Shown in pieces: positions 43,041 through 51,694 of a DNA stretch of 64,000 nucleotides (its first letter is position 1; every line of letters begins with the position of its first letter). A program made the position numbers and the translations under genes. Under the pieces are notes generated by a model. That model was not told the origin of the DNA. It saw only the letters and a program-made list of their open reading frames with translations, and made no database searches. This DNA is from Oscillospiraceae bacterium (GTDB taxonomy: Bacteria; Bacillota; Clostridia; Oscillospirales; Ruminococcaceae): NCBI GenBank assembly GCA_016298065.1, contig JAEDDN010000003.1, positions 1-64,000 on the forward strand, written 5' to 3'.

Positions 43041-45074
43041 CTAACTGCGTTTTGCTTTATCCTTTACGGGCGTTATTATCATAACGTCGTACGGGTTTAG
43101 GCTGACGGCGTGTCCTGCCTCAAAGGTTTTATTTTTGAGTATACAACGATAAGACTTATCCAAAACCACCGACTGTACCGCACCGGTGTGATTTAACAAA
43201 AAGGTAAATTCATTTTTGCCTTTAAAGCGTTTGGTCGCTTCTACTCCGTAAGGTGTTTTCATTACAGGGGAGATTTTTAGCTCTTTGCAAATTTTTTCTA
43301 AAAAGTTATTGTAAAACTCGTAGTTTGAGGAGGTGGCGACATAGTAAGCGCAGCCCTTACCGAAGTGATTTTTTGTAATGACAGGGGTATCTGCATAAAA
43401 TTCCTTGCCGTATTTTGCGATTGCCTTTGCGCCTTCGGCGTGTAAAACGTCGCAGAGTATATATGCAGGGTATGTTCCGAAATCCTTTGTGATTATCGTG
43501 TTTTCACAAAACGGCATAAGTGCGTCGGTTTCTTCCACCCATACGCCTAAAAGCTCTCTTAACTCGCCCGGATAGCCTAAGGTTGTAACAAGGCCTGAGC
43601 AGTCGGTCATACCGCTCATATAGGTAGTGATAAGTGTACCGCCGCCTGAAACGAACTTTTTAAGCTTTTTGCTAAATCCGTCCTTTATCATATAAAGCAT
43701 AGGAGCTATTATAAGCTTATAGTCGCTTAAATTATCCTCTACGCTTATGATGTCTGTGGAGATGTTTAGATTATTTAAAGCTTTATAATATCTTGTGGCT
43801 CCCGCCTTGTAATCCTTTAACTTTGTAGGGCCTGCACAAAGCTCGGTAGCCCACCAGTTATCCCAGTCAAAAAGTAAGCCGACCTTAGATTTTGTGTCAG
43901 CGCCTAAAAATGTATCGCCTAAGGCTTTAAGCTCGCCGCCGAGCTCGGCACATTCTTTAAATACTCTTGTTTGAGAGCTTCCGACATGGTCGATAACCGC
44001 ACCGTGCATTTTTTCGCAAGCGCCTCTGCTGCGTCTTAGCTGAAAGTACATAACAGTATCTGCGCCGTGCGCTATAGCCTGATAGCTTAAAAGTCTCATA
44101 ACGCCCGGGCGCTTTAAGGGGTTATAGTCCTGCCAGTTTGTAACGCTCGGAGTTTGCTCCATAAGCGAAAACGGCTTTTTTAAAAGGCTTCGCATAAGCT
44201 CGTGACTCATAGCGACCTCCTCAAAAGGCGTATCTGCAAAGGGATAGTTATCCCATGAGATAAAGTCCATACTTTTTGCCCACTTCTGATAATCGAGCGT
44301 TTTATAAAAGCCCATTAAATTTGTGGTTATCGGTATATCGGGGGTATGCTTTTTAATTTCCTTTGCCTCAATATTAAAACAGCTTAGCATACTGTCGGAA
44401 TTAAAGCGTCTGTAATCCAAGGTAATGCCCTCAAAGGCGGTGGAATTTTCGTCCGAATGTTCGCTTAATATGTTAGGCAAGACAATTTCGTCCCAATCAT
44501 AAAAGGTGTGCCCCCAGAAAAAAGTGTTCCAAGACTTATTTAAAGCGTCTAAGGTTTTGTATTTTGCCTTAAGCCACCTTCTGAATTCTTTTTCGCAGTT
44601 TTCGCAGTAGCACTCGCCGCCGTATTCGTTTGAAATATGCCACATAACAAGATTATCGTAATCCTTGTAACGCTCGGCTAAACGTCCTGCAAGTTCGGCT
44701 GAATATTTGCGGTAGGTTTGGCTGTTAGGACAGCTGTTGTGCCTTAAACCGAACTTGCGCTTTCTGCCGTAAAAATCGGTTCTTAAAATATCGGGATATT
44801 TTTTTGCCATCCAGGCAGGGTGAGCGGCAGTTGAGGTAGCAAGACAAACCTTAATATCATTTTGTCTCATTTTATCCATTGTGTAATCGAGAAAGGAAAA
44901 ATCATATTCGTCCTCGCTTTTTTGTAGCATAGCCCAAGCGAAAACATTTAAGGTCACTATATCTATACCGGCTTTTTTAAAGAGCTTTATATCTTCGTCT
45001 ATAATGCTTTTATCCCATTGTTCAGGGTTGTAGTCTCCGCCGAACAGTATTTTGTTAATTCCTTTTAAAGTCAT
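43041..45074 (-). CDS. Beta-galactosidase, glycoside hydrolase family 42
   Basis: Intracellular glycosidase (no signal peptide), 677 residues, three domains: TIM barrel (1-390), trimerisation Rossmann-like domain (about 395-600) and a C-terminal beta domain. FGGDYNPEQW at the start and the acid/base Glu150 in MWHISNEYGGECYC are diagnostic. The nucleophile is in LMEQTPSVTNW near residue 310. The Cys cluster CYCENC after the acid/base matches the zinc site of many GH42 enzymes. It has its own promoter and no linked transporter or regulator. Confidence 0.93.
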   Translation of the reverse strand: MTLKGINKILFGGDYNPEQWDKSIIDEDIKLFKKAGIDIVTLNVFAWAMLQKSEDEYDFSFLDYTMDKMRQNDIKVCLATSTAAHPAWMAKKYPDILRTDFYGRKRKFGLRHNSCPNSQTYRKYSAELAGRLAERYKDYDNLVMWHISNEYGGECYCENCEKEFRRWLKAKYKTLDALNKSWNTFFWGHTFYDWDEIVLPNILSEHSDENSTAFEGITLDYRRFNSDSMLSCFNIEAKEIKKHTPDIPITTNLMGFYKTLDYQKWAKSMDFISWDNYPFADTPFEEVAMSHELMRSLLKKPFSLMEQTPSVTNWQDYNPLKRPGVMRLLSYQAIAHGADTVMYFQLRRSRGACEKMHGAVIDHVGSSQTRVFKECAELGGELKALGDTFLGADTKSKVGLLFDWDNWWATELCAGPTKLKDYKAGATRYYKALNNLNISTDIISVEDNLSDYKLIIAPMLYMIKDGFSKKLKKFVSGGGTLITTYMSGMTDCSGLVTTLGYPGELRELLGVWVEETDALMPFCENTIITKDFGTYPAYILCDVLHAEGAKAIAKYGKEFYADTPVITKNHFGKGCAYYVATSSNYEFYNNFLEKICKELKISPVMKTPYGVEATKRFKGKNEFTFLLNHTGAVQSVVLDKSYRCILKNKTFEAGHAVSLNPYDVMIITPVKDKAKRS

Positions 45075-45112
45075 AGCGTAATCTCCTAATTTAAGCTAAA
45101 CGTAATAAAAAC

Positions 45113-45141
45113 ATTATAACCTTAAACGCTTTTATTTTCAA
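45113..45141 (-). promoter_or_regulatory. Promoter of the GH42 gene
   Basis: Minus-strand TTGAAA, a 17-bp spacer and a perfect TATAAT, divergent from the queT unit. Confidence 0.72.
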
Positions 45142-45198
45142 TGTCGGTTTTTGACCGAAATTAAAAAAATACTGGATTTTTAAAGTAGGGTGTGTTAA

Positions 45199-45204
45199 TA
45201 TAAT
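45199..45204 (+). promoter_or_regulatory. -10 box of the queT unit
   Basis: A perfect TATAAT four bases before the riboswitch stem; no good -35 hexamer is visible at the expected distance. Confidence 0.4.
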
Positions 45205-45207
45205 AAA

Positions 45208-45250
45208 CAGTCAGTCGCAATTACCTGACTATAAACAAAACAAGAAAGAG
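45208..45250 (+). promoter_or_regulatory. preQ1-I riboswitch upstream of queT
   Basis: A 6-bp stem (AGTCAG with CTGACT) encloses TCGCAATTAC and is followed by an A-rich tail with AACAAAACAAG, then AAAGAGG. Loop and tail closely match the translational preQ1-I class, in particular the well-studied Thermoanaerobacter type (GUCGCA and AACAAAACAAGG). The tail would form the pseudoknot next to the ribosome-binding site, turning off queT when preQ1 is present. Confidence 0.9.
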
Positions 45251-45259
45251 GTTATTATA

Positions 45260-45805
45260 ATGAAAAACACAAAAACACAGGCTATTGTTAAGATCGCTAT
45301 GATTGCGGCAATCTACACGGTGCTTACCTTAGCGATTCCGGTTATCTCCTACGGACAGGTCCAGTTCAGATTAAGCGAGGTTTTAACGGTTTTACCTGCG
45401 TATGCGGGAATTGCTGTTCCGGGGCTTACCTTAGGCTGTGTAATAGCAAATCTTGTAGGCTTTGTCATCGGCGCAAACCAAATAGGTATAATTGATGCGC
45501 TTTTTGGCTCGGCGGCAACTCTTATTGCAGGACTTATAACTTTTGTTTTAGGTAAACGCTTAAAAGGAAAAATACTAAGATATATCCTTATACCGCTTCC
45601 TGCAGTAATTTTAAATGCACTTATAGTCGGCATAGAGCTTACGGTAGTATTTTCGGGCGGTATGAATTTTGAAATCTTTTTGATAAACGCCGTATGGGTA
45701 GGCTTAGGCGAACTGGTTGTATGCTATGTGCTGGGCGTACCGTTTATGATAATTTTGGAAAGAAACGATTTTTACAAAAAGCTTTTTCATAAAAATAATA
45801 TTTAG
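45260..45805 (+). CDS. queT: QueT family queuosine-precursor transporter (ECF S component)
   Basis: A 181-residue membrane protein with about six hydrophobic segments. YGQVQFRLSEVLTVLPAYAG (residues about 31-50) and GCVIANLVG are family marks. It imports a queuosine precursor such as preQ1, working with the shared ECF module. The preQ1 riboswitch in its leader supports the substrate. It is a single gene with terminator at 45818. Confidence 0.92.
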   Translation: MKNTKTQAIVKIAMIAAIYTVLTLAIPVISYGQVQFRLSEVLTVLPAYAGIAVPGLTLGCVIANLVGFVIGANQIGIIDALFGSAATLIAGLITFVLGKRLKGKILRYILIPLPAVILNALIVGIELTVVFSGGMNFEIFLINAVWVGLGELVVCYVLGVPFMIILERNDFYKKLFHKNNI

Positions 45806-45817
45806 TAAAAAGAGTAG

Positions 45818-45860
45818 AAAGCCCTCCCGACAAAATTTTGTCGGGAGGGCTTATTTTTAT
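45818..45860 (+). terminator. Terminator after queT
   Basis: GCCCTCCCGACAAAA pairs with TTTTGTCGGGAGGGC, then TTATTTTTAT. Confidence 0.9.
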
Positions 45861-46082
45861 ATCTGTTTATCTTTTAAAGGCGAGGATAATTAAATAAACC
45901 GTACGTTTTCGATAAAACTCACTATTTCTAAATATTTTGTTGTAAGTTTTAAACAAAATATTTTTACTTTACGAAAAAATATTAGATAAAATGAGGAATA
46001 AGCGGTAAAATAAATATATGACCACATACAGAAAAATTAAAAAAGCTAAGATAACATATACATTTTGGAAAGGATGATGGAA

Positions 46083-48821
46083 TTGAAAATTTTTAAAAGA
46101 GCTCTTGCCGTGTTAGTGTCATTACTTATGATGTCTAATGCCTTAGGCGTCAGTGTATTTGCGGCGCCGTCAAACAGCGGCACAACTGACGCCGGCGTTT
46201 TTGAGTACTCCGTCACAGACGGAGCGATTACCATAACCGGCTTAGCGGACGAGGACTTTTCAGGTGAGCTTAATATTCCGTCTGCAATAAACGGCTATGC
46301 AGTAACGGTGATAGGCGAAGAAGCCTTTGAAAACTGCTCCAGGATAACGAGCCTTGTTTTGCCCGATAGCGTGACGACTGTAGAATACGGCGCTTTTTGG
46401 GGCTGTGATGCTCTTGAGAGTATAGTATTTTCCGACAACTTAACTACTATAGGCGAGAATGCTTTCTCTGACTGTATAAGTCTTGAGAGCTTAGATCTGC
46501 CGGATAGCGTAACCGAGATTAGAGAAAGCGCATTTTTCTATTGTGACAGCCTTACAAGTATAACCATACCGTCAAGCGTAACCTCCTTGCCTGCGTATGT
46601 GTTTGGCGATTGCTCAAATCTTTCGAGTGTCACGCTTCCCGATACTTTAACCTATATAGGCGGTTATGCTTTTTCCGACTGTGTAAGTCTTGAAAGCATC
46701 ACTATACCAAACAGCGTAACCTACATAGGAGAGAATGCGTTTGAATATTGTAGCGGACTTGAAACGATTATCTTGCCGTATAGCGGAGTGTATATAGACG
46801 AGAATGTATTCAGCGAGTGCGAAAATCTTGCAACCGTAACCATACCTTCGGGCGTTACAGCAATACCTGATAATGCTTTTTACGGCAGCGTAGGTCTTAA
46901 AAGCTTCATAGTTCCCGACAGCGTAACCACTATAGGCAGAAGCGCATTTTCCGACTGCGTAAACCTTGCTGATGTGGTGCTTCCCGAAGGCTTAACCGCA
47001 ATAGACGATTATGCGTTTTTCGGTTGCAGCGCACTTTCCGACATACTCCTTCCCGATAGCTTAACCTCTATAGGTGAGCGTGCATTTTCTTACTGCAGTG
47101 CGCTTTCGGGTATTACGATACCGCAAAACGTAACCTCAATAGGAAGCTGGGCATTTTACGGTTGCAGTAATCTTGTAAGCCTTGAGGTTGACGATAAAAA
47201 CACCACATATCATTCGTCGGGCAACTGCTTAATTGAAACCGATAGTAAGACGTTAATTCAGGGCTTTGGCAATAGCGTTATCCCGAATGATTCGAGCGTT
47301 ACCTCAATAGGCGAATATGCTTTTTATAACTGCACAGGGCTTACAAGCGTTACCATTCCCGACAGCGTAACCGATATAGGTAACAGCGCATTTTCGGGTT
47401 GTACGGCGCTTGCAAGTATAACCTTGCCCGACTCAGTTATATATATTCACAATAATGCTTTTTATCTGTCGGCATATTATAACGATCCTTCAAACTGGGA
47501 AAACGGAGTTTTGTATATAGGAAATCACCTGATAAAAGCTCAAACTTCAATTTCAGGCGCTTATGAAATTAAAGACGGCACAAAAACTATTGCAGATTAC
47601 GCATTTTATAATTGTACAGAGCTTACAGACGTTACCATTCCCAACAGCGTTAGTGTAATAGGCGGATATGCTTTTTACTACTGTAGCGCTCTTGATGACA
47701 TTGTTATTCCGCAAAGCATAACCACAATAGAAAATTACACTTTCTATTATTGCACAAGTCTTGAAAGTATAACTATTCCGGATAGCGTTACGGCAATAGA
47801 AAACGATGCCTTTTATGGCTGTAATTCACTCCAAACCGTAAATTATTCGGGCACGCAAAGCGAGTGGGCACAGATTTCGATAGGTACGAATAACGCTCCG
47901 CTTACAAATGCGACGGTTGTTTATGGCGAAGAAGACGTATCTCTATCGTCAATTTTAGTTTACAGCGTTCCGAACAAGACGTCTTATTATATAGGCGATG
48001 AGCTTAATACCGACGGCATAAGAATTATGTTGCGCTACAGCGACGGTAGTATGAGTATAATTTCAGACGGATTTACCGTAACCGGCTTTGATTCCTCTTC
48101 TGCGGGAAATCAAGACCTTACCGTTTCTTACGAAAACCTTACCGACACCTTTACCGTAACGGTTTTATCGCCTGAGGTTATATTAAATGTTTCCTCCGAG
48201 ACGCTTATATCAGGACAGACAGCCACATTAACTGCTACTGTAACTCCTCAGGGACAAACCGTAACGATTACCACCTCCGAAAGAAATGTTGCGGCAATAT
48301 TAGACGGTACACTTCTTGCCCGTCAGGCTGGTACTGCAACCATTACCGCAAGTATGGAATATAACGGAATTACATATACCGACAGCGCCGATATTACCGT
48401 ACTTGTGGCAGATTATTCAGAGCTTAATACTGCTTTGGCTTTAGCTAAAGGGTACAGTCAAGACGACTATACTGTATCGAGCTACAATGCATTAAAAGTA
48501 GCGGTGGCGGCAGGCGAGATTTTATTACAAAAGGGTGTAAGGACTCAAAGCGTAATAGATGCGATAACGGCTACTATAAACAGTGCTATCGCTAATTTAG
48601 CTCCGGCAAATGTCGGCCCTGACTATACCGCACTTCACGGTGCGATAACGCTCGCTCAAAGCTATTCTGCTGACGACTACACAACTTCAAGCTATAATAC
48701 ACTTAGGGTAGCATTACAGGCAGGCGAACTTATAATAGATCACGGCATAAAAACTCAAAGTATAATAGACTCAATTACCGCTAATATAAATAACGCCGTA
48801 AATTCTCTTGAGGCAAAGTAA
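46083..48821 (+). CDS. Large secreted BspA-type leucine-rich-repeat surface protein
   Basis: About 912 residues. Signal peptide (LKIFKRALAVLVSLLMM, cut near AAPS), then about twenty BspA/LRR_5 repeats of 23 residues (consensus I-x-x-x-A-F-x-x-C-x-x-L-x-x-I-x-I-P-x-S-V-T) to about residue 610. Next come a Big_3-like Ig domain (TSYYIGDELNTDGIRIMLRY) and a Big_2-like Ig domain (QTATLTATVTPQGQTVTI). Two C-terminal helical repeats of about 63 residues (DYSELNTALALAKGYSQDDY and DYTALHGAITLAQSYSADDY) are FIVAR-like. No LPxTG, SLH or other anchor is seen. Such proteins often bind host or matrix components. I prefer TTG 46083, 9 bases after AAAGG, but ATG 46077 is possible. Confidence 0.85.
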   Translation: MKIFKRALAVLVSLLMMSNALGVSVFAAPSNSGTTDAGVFEYSVTDGAITITGLADEDFSGELNIPSAINGYAVTVIGEEAFENCSRITSLVLPDSVTTVEYGAFWGCDALESIVFSDNLTTIGENAFSDCISLESLDLPDSVTEIRESAFFYCDSLTSITIPSSVTSLPAYVFGDCSNLSSVTLPDTLTYIGGYAFSDCVSLESITIPNSVTYIGENAFEYCSGLETIILPYSGVYIDENVFSECENLATVTIPSGVTAIPDNAFYGSVGLKSFIVPDSVTTIGRSAFSDCVNLADVVLPEGLTAIDDYAFFGCSALSDILLPDSLTSIGERAFSYCSALSGITIPQNVTSIGSWAFYGCSNLVSLEVDDKNTTYHSSGNCLIETDSKTLIQGFGNSVIPNDSSVTSIGEYAFYNCTGLTSVTIPDSVTDIGNSAFSGCTALASITLPDSVIYIHNNAFYLSAYYNDPSNWENGVLYIGNHLIKAQTSISGAYEIKDGTKTIADYAFYNCTELTDVTIPNSVSVIGGYAFYYCSALDDIVIPQSITTIENYTFYYCTSLESITIPDSVTAIENDAFYGCNSLQTVNYSGTQSEWAQISIGTNNAPLTNATVVYGEEDVSLSSILVYSVPNKTSYYIGDELNTDGIRIMLRYSDGSMSIISDGFTVTGFDSSSAGNQDLTVSYENLTDTFTVTVLSPEVILNVSSETLISGQTATLTATVTPQGQTVTITTSERNVAAILDGTLLARQAGTATITASMEYNGITYTDSADITVLVADYSELNTALALAKGYSQDDYTVSSYNALKVAVAAGEILLQKGVRTQSVIDAITATINSAIANLAPANVGPDYTALHGAITLAQSYSADDYTTSSYNTLRVALQAGELIIDHGIKTQSIIDSITANINNAVNSLEAK

Positions 48822-48843
48822 AGAGTATTTTAACTAAAAAAAT

Positions 48844-48880
48844 AAAAGCGTACCGGTACTTGTGACCGGTACGCTTTTTT
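48844..48880. terminator. Bidirectional terminator between LRR gene and DUF1015 gene
   Basis: AAAAGCGTACCGGT pairs with ACCGGTACGCTTTT, with T-runs on both strands, serving two convergent genes. Confidence 0.9.
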
Positions 48881-48887
48881 AATTTTG

Positions 48888-50156
48888 TTATTTAATTTTT
48901 CTTGCTTCCAGATAAAAGCGCTTGTCGCACGCTTCGCCCATTGAAAAGGTCTTTCTCGGCAATGCACCGTCGAGTATAACCGTTTTAAACAAATCGTTTT
49001 TATCCATACAGGGTAATATAAAGCCGATGTTATCGGGCTTTGACGAAAGCTTTTTGACAACGTCCTCGCCGTGTATGTAGTCGGTTTTGCCGCCGTAGGT
49101 TTTCATATATTCGTCTAAAAAGCTTTGGAGTGTTCCCACAGCCAAAACCATATTCGGATTAGTTATGGTAATTGTTTTTGTTTCGTTTTCGGTTATGTAG
49201 GTTATGGTCTGACCGTCCGTGACACCCTCTTTTATGTCAAAGCGTTTATTAAGCTCGTCTAAAAGGTGAGCAGGGTTTACGCCGAAAACAACTCTGTGGA
49301 TTGCCTCAAATTCCAGTGAAGAGTCGTGTAAGTTTACTAGCTCAATAAGTGCGTATCTTGCAGGGTGATTTAAAGCCTCCGTGGCAGGTAAGGTTTTCTT
49401 TAAATTCTCGTAACATGCTTTTGCGGTTGCAAGCGAATGGTTTCCGTCGCCTACGGCAAACAGCATAGGGGTCTGACCTTCTACCGAATACTTATTGTTA
49501 AAGTATTCTTCGGTGCTCATATCGTTTAAGATAAAGCAGATATTTTTAGCTTGCTCGTCGCTTATTTTATAGCCCTTTATATGACCGCTGTTTTCCATTA
49601 AATCAAAGTCATATAAAAGCTCAAAGTCGTCTGTCTTTTGAGCCAAAGGCTCAATAACCTTTTTATCTTCGTCGTCTACAAGGAGCATTATATGAGGCGT
49701 TTCAAGCAAGGCGTTTTGCCTTATTTTAACTCTCGGCGGGATACGCTCCAAAACCGTGCCCTCGGTAGCTCTTATATAATTTTTAACTCCCTTTTGATAA
49801 TCGTACATCTCTAAGTCCACGGCGCCTACAATGCCTTTTCTCACCTTGCCGTTTTTTAAAGTACGCTCAACATAAATAAGACTGTTTTTAAGCTCGTCAT
49901 ATACGCCGAGTGAAAAATATTCCTCCATCTTTTCGTTGATGGAGTTTATTTTATTTTCAAAGCCCTCTCTTTCAAGATAAACCTCAGGAAAGATAATATT
50001 GTAAGCAGAGGGTTTGTCCGATACGTTTTTTTCTACTCTTTCCCAGTACTCAGGCTCCGAAGTGTATTGGTCGCAGGCAACTACGCTGTAAAGGGAATAG
50101 TCAACCTCTTTTTTCGGTATGAGAATGTTTGCAAAATTAAGATATAAGTTTTCCAT
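48888..50156 (-). CDS. DUF1015 family protein
   Basis: A 422-residue cytosolic protein of the DUF1015 family, widespread in Clostridia. Family blocks are YSVVACDQYTSEPEYWE near residue 23, PTMLFAVGDGNHSLATAK-like FAVGDGNHSLATAKACYE near 235 and the PARYALIELVNLHD stretch near 265. The function is not established; the family is sometimes found near amino-acid or serine metabolism genes. ATG after CGGAGGAC. It lies 30 bp before the zinc-ribbon gene in the same direction of transcription and may form an operon with it. Confidence 0.88.
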   Translation of the reverse strand: MENLYLNFANILIPKKEVDYSLYSVVACDQYTSEPEYWERVEKNVSDKPSAYNIIFPEVYLEREGFENKINSINEKMEEYFSLGVYDELKNSLIYVERTLKNGKVRKGIVGAVDLEMYDYQKGVKNYIRATEGTVLERIPPRVKIRQNALLETPHIMLLVDDEDKKVIEPLAQKTDDFELLYDFDLMENSGHIKGYKISDEQAKNICFILNDMSTEEYFNNKYSVEGQTPMLFAVGDGNHSLATAKACYENLKKTLPATEALNHPARYALIELVNLHDSSLEFEAIHRVVFGVNPAHLLDELNKRFDIKEGVTDGQTITYITENETKTITITNPNMVLAVGTLQSFLDEYMKTYGGKTDYIHGEDVVKKLSSKPDNIGFILPCMDKNDLFKTVILDGALPRKTFSMGEACDKRFYLEARKIK

Positions 50157-50185
50157 TTTTGTCCTCCGTAAATTATTAAAAATGC

Positions 50186-50905
50186 TTAGTCTAAATCGCC
50201 GTAAGCGTTAATCATAAAAGCAATTTTTTCGCCGTCGGAATCCTTAAAATATATTTCAACTCCACTATTTGAATTGCCGTTTTCCGCAGGCCATAATGCA
50301 ACTATACATTCTTCTCCGTCAACTTCATCTTCGGTAGTAGTATAAGCGTCTCCGCCTATAATTGAGCTTATCTGCGAATAGTTCATACCAAGCTCGATTT
50401 CATCATACTCCGAGCTTGAAATACCGTTTGGAAAATCGGAATAGTCAGAGTAACCGCTAAAGTAAGAATTATCGTCATGATAACTAAAAGATTCAAAATC
50501 AGATATATCAATATTACTATAGAGCCTTGAAGCTAAAACCGTGACGGTTAATAAAAATACGATTAGCATAATCAAAGAGATTATAATGCCTATAACCAAA
50601 GGAGCTTTGCTCGTTTTTTTAGAAGTGGCTTTATAATCCTGACTTAAAGGCGAGCTCGCATTAGAATAAGAGTTTGCACTGTATCCCGCAGGTGCACTGA
50701 TGCTTTGTGCTTTGTAATACTCGTCTACATTTGTTCCGCAGTTTCCGCAAAAAGAACCGTTTGTAACACGATTGCATTTCGGGCAAACCTTAGGCGCCGA
50801 GGTGCCGGAATTATTTAAATTATTAGTTAAAGGCGCATTTTCTTGGTAGTTACAGCGAGGACATTTTTCGCCGTCATATTCTGTTCCGCAGATTTTACAA
50901 ATCAA
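50186..50905 (-). CDS. Double zinc-ribbon membrane protein with extracellular domain
   Basis: A 239-residue protein. N-terminal zinc ribbons: CKICGTEYDGEKCPRC (residues 3-18) and CPKCNRVTNGSFCGNCG (about 41-57). A Ser/Tyr-rich linker and a single transmembrane helix (about 102-125) follow. The C-terminal extracytoplasmic domain of about 70 residues (YDEIELGMNYSQISSIIGGD and EIYFKDSDGEKIAF) has the pattern of BLIP/SmpA-like small sensor folds. TTG start, 4 bases after GGAGATGA. Function unknown; the architecture suggests envelope sensing (inference). Confidence 0.75.
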   Translation of the reverse strand: MICKICGTEYDGEKCPRCNYQENAPLTNNLNNSGTSAPKVCPKCNRVTNGSFCGNCGTNVDEYYKAQSISAPAGYSANSYSNASSPLSQDYKATSKKTSKAPLVIGIIISLIMLIVFLLTVTVLASRLYSNIDISDFESFSYHDDNSYFSGYSDYSDFPNGISSSEYDEIELGMNYSQISSIIGGDAYTTTEDEVDGEECIVALWPAENGNSNSGVEIYFKDSDGEKIAFMINAYGDLD

Positions 50906-50968
50906 AATATCATCTCCATAAGATAGTTTTTTAAAAATATACGTTATTTTTCTTTTCGGAATAATCCC

Positions 50969-50997
50969 ATTATACCAAAATAAATAAGGTTAGTAAA
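50969..50997 (-). promoter_or_regulatory. Promoter of the zinc-ribbon gene
   Basis: Minus-strand TTTACT, a 17-bp spacer and a perfect TATAAT. Confidence 0.6.
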
Positions 50998-51145
50998 TAC
51001 AATATAAGATTTTTTAAAAACGCTTAAAAATGGGTTGATTTTTTAAAAAATTGCCATAAGTTTGTAATGTTTGCTTGTTTTAAGTGATTCGCTTAGTGTA
51101 AAAGAAAAAAATTTTAAAAAAATATAAAAAAATATAGATAAACAC

Positions 51146-51174
51146 TTGCTTTATTTGCGCTAAGTGGTTATAAT
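51146..51174 (+). promoter_or_regulatory. Promoter of the mra (division/cell-wall) cluster
   Basis: TTGCTT, a 17-bp spacer and a perfect TATAAT in an A/T-rich 350-bp intergenic region that otherwise shows no gene. Confidence 0.8.
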
Positions 51175-51186
51175 AAAGTTAACGGT

Positions 51187-51212
51187 GGTTGATTTAGGTG
51201 ACTAATGGTGAA
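51187..51212 (+). promoter_or_regulatory. Candidate MraZ binding repeats
   Basis: Three direct repeats GGTTGA, GGTGAC and GGTGAA start exactly 10 bp apart (51187, 51197, 51207), just after the expected transcription start. MraZ is known to bind evenly spaced G-rich repeats upstream of its own gene, so autoregulation is likely. Confidence 0.6.
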
Positions 51213-51259
51213 CAATACCTAATGTCCATCAATTTTAACTTACGAAAGGTGGGGAAAAT

Positions 51260-51682
51260 ATGCTCATAGGTGAATATAACTGCAATACCGATATTAAGGG
51301 CAGGTTAAATTTCCCTGCTAAACTGCGTGAGGATTTAGGGGACAAGTTCATCATATCAAAAGCATTAAACGATAGCTGCCTGTGTGTTTATTCCATAGAA
51401 GAATGGAATGTAATGGCCACTAAAATAAAATCCCTGCCTATGTCAAAGGGAAGAAACATACAAAGGCATTTCTTCTCCAGCGCAACTGAGGTTGAGCCTG
51501 ATAAGCAAGGCAGAATAGTAATACCGCAAGGCCTTAGAAAATATGCTCAGATTGAAAAGGAAACCACGATTATAGGTATGTCTACATATTGCGAAATATG
51601 GAGCAGTGCTAACTGGCATGATTTCTGCGAGGCTACCGATACAGAGGATATGAGCGAAGAAATGGAAGAGCTGGGCATTTAA
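51260..51682 (+). CDS. mraZ: Transcriptional regulator MraZ
   Basis: A 140-residue DNA-binding protein with two AbrB-like halves (each with a DxxGR motif): YNCNTDIKGRLNFPAKLRE near the start and VEPDKQGRIVIPQGLRKYA near residue 76. It forms rings and controls the division cluster that it heads. ATG after GAAAGGTGG. Confidence 0.95.
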   Translation: MLIGEYNCNTDIKGRLNFPAKLREDLGDKFIISKALNDSCLCVYSIEEWNVMATKIKSLPMSKGRNIQRHFFSSATEVEPDKQGRIVIPQGLRKYAQIEKETTIIGMSTYCEIWSSANWHDFCEATDTEDMSEEMEELGI

Positions 51683-51694
51683 AGGAGCAGGCAA

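Noticed and set aside
46300..47850. Periodic repeats as a CRISPR or tandem-repeat array
   Set aside because: The periodicity is explained by degenerate protein-level leucine-rich repeats; DNA copies are diverged and have no spacers.
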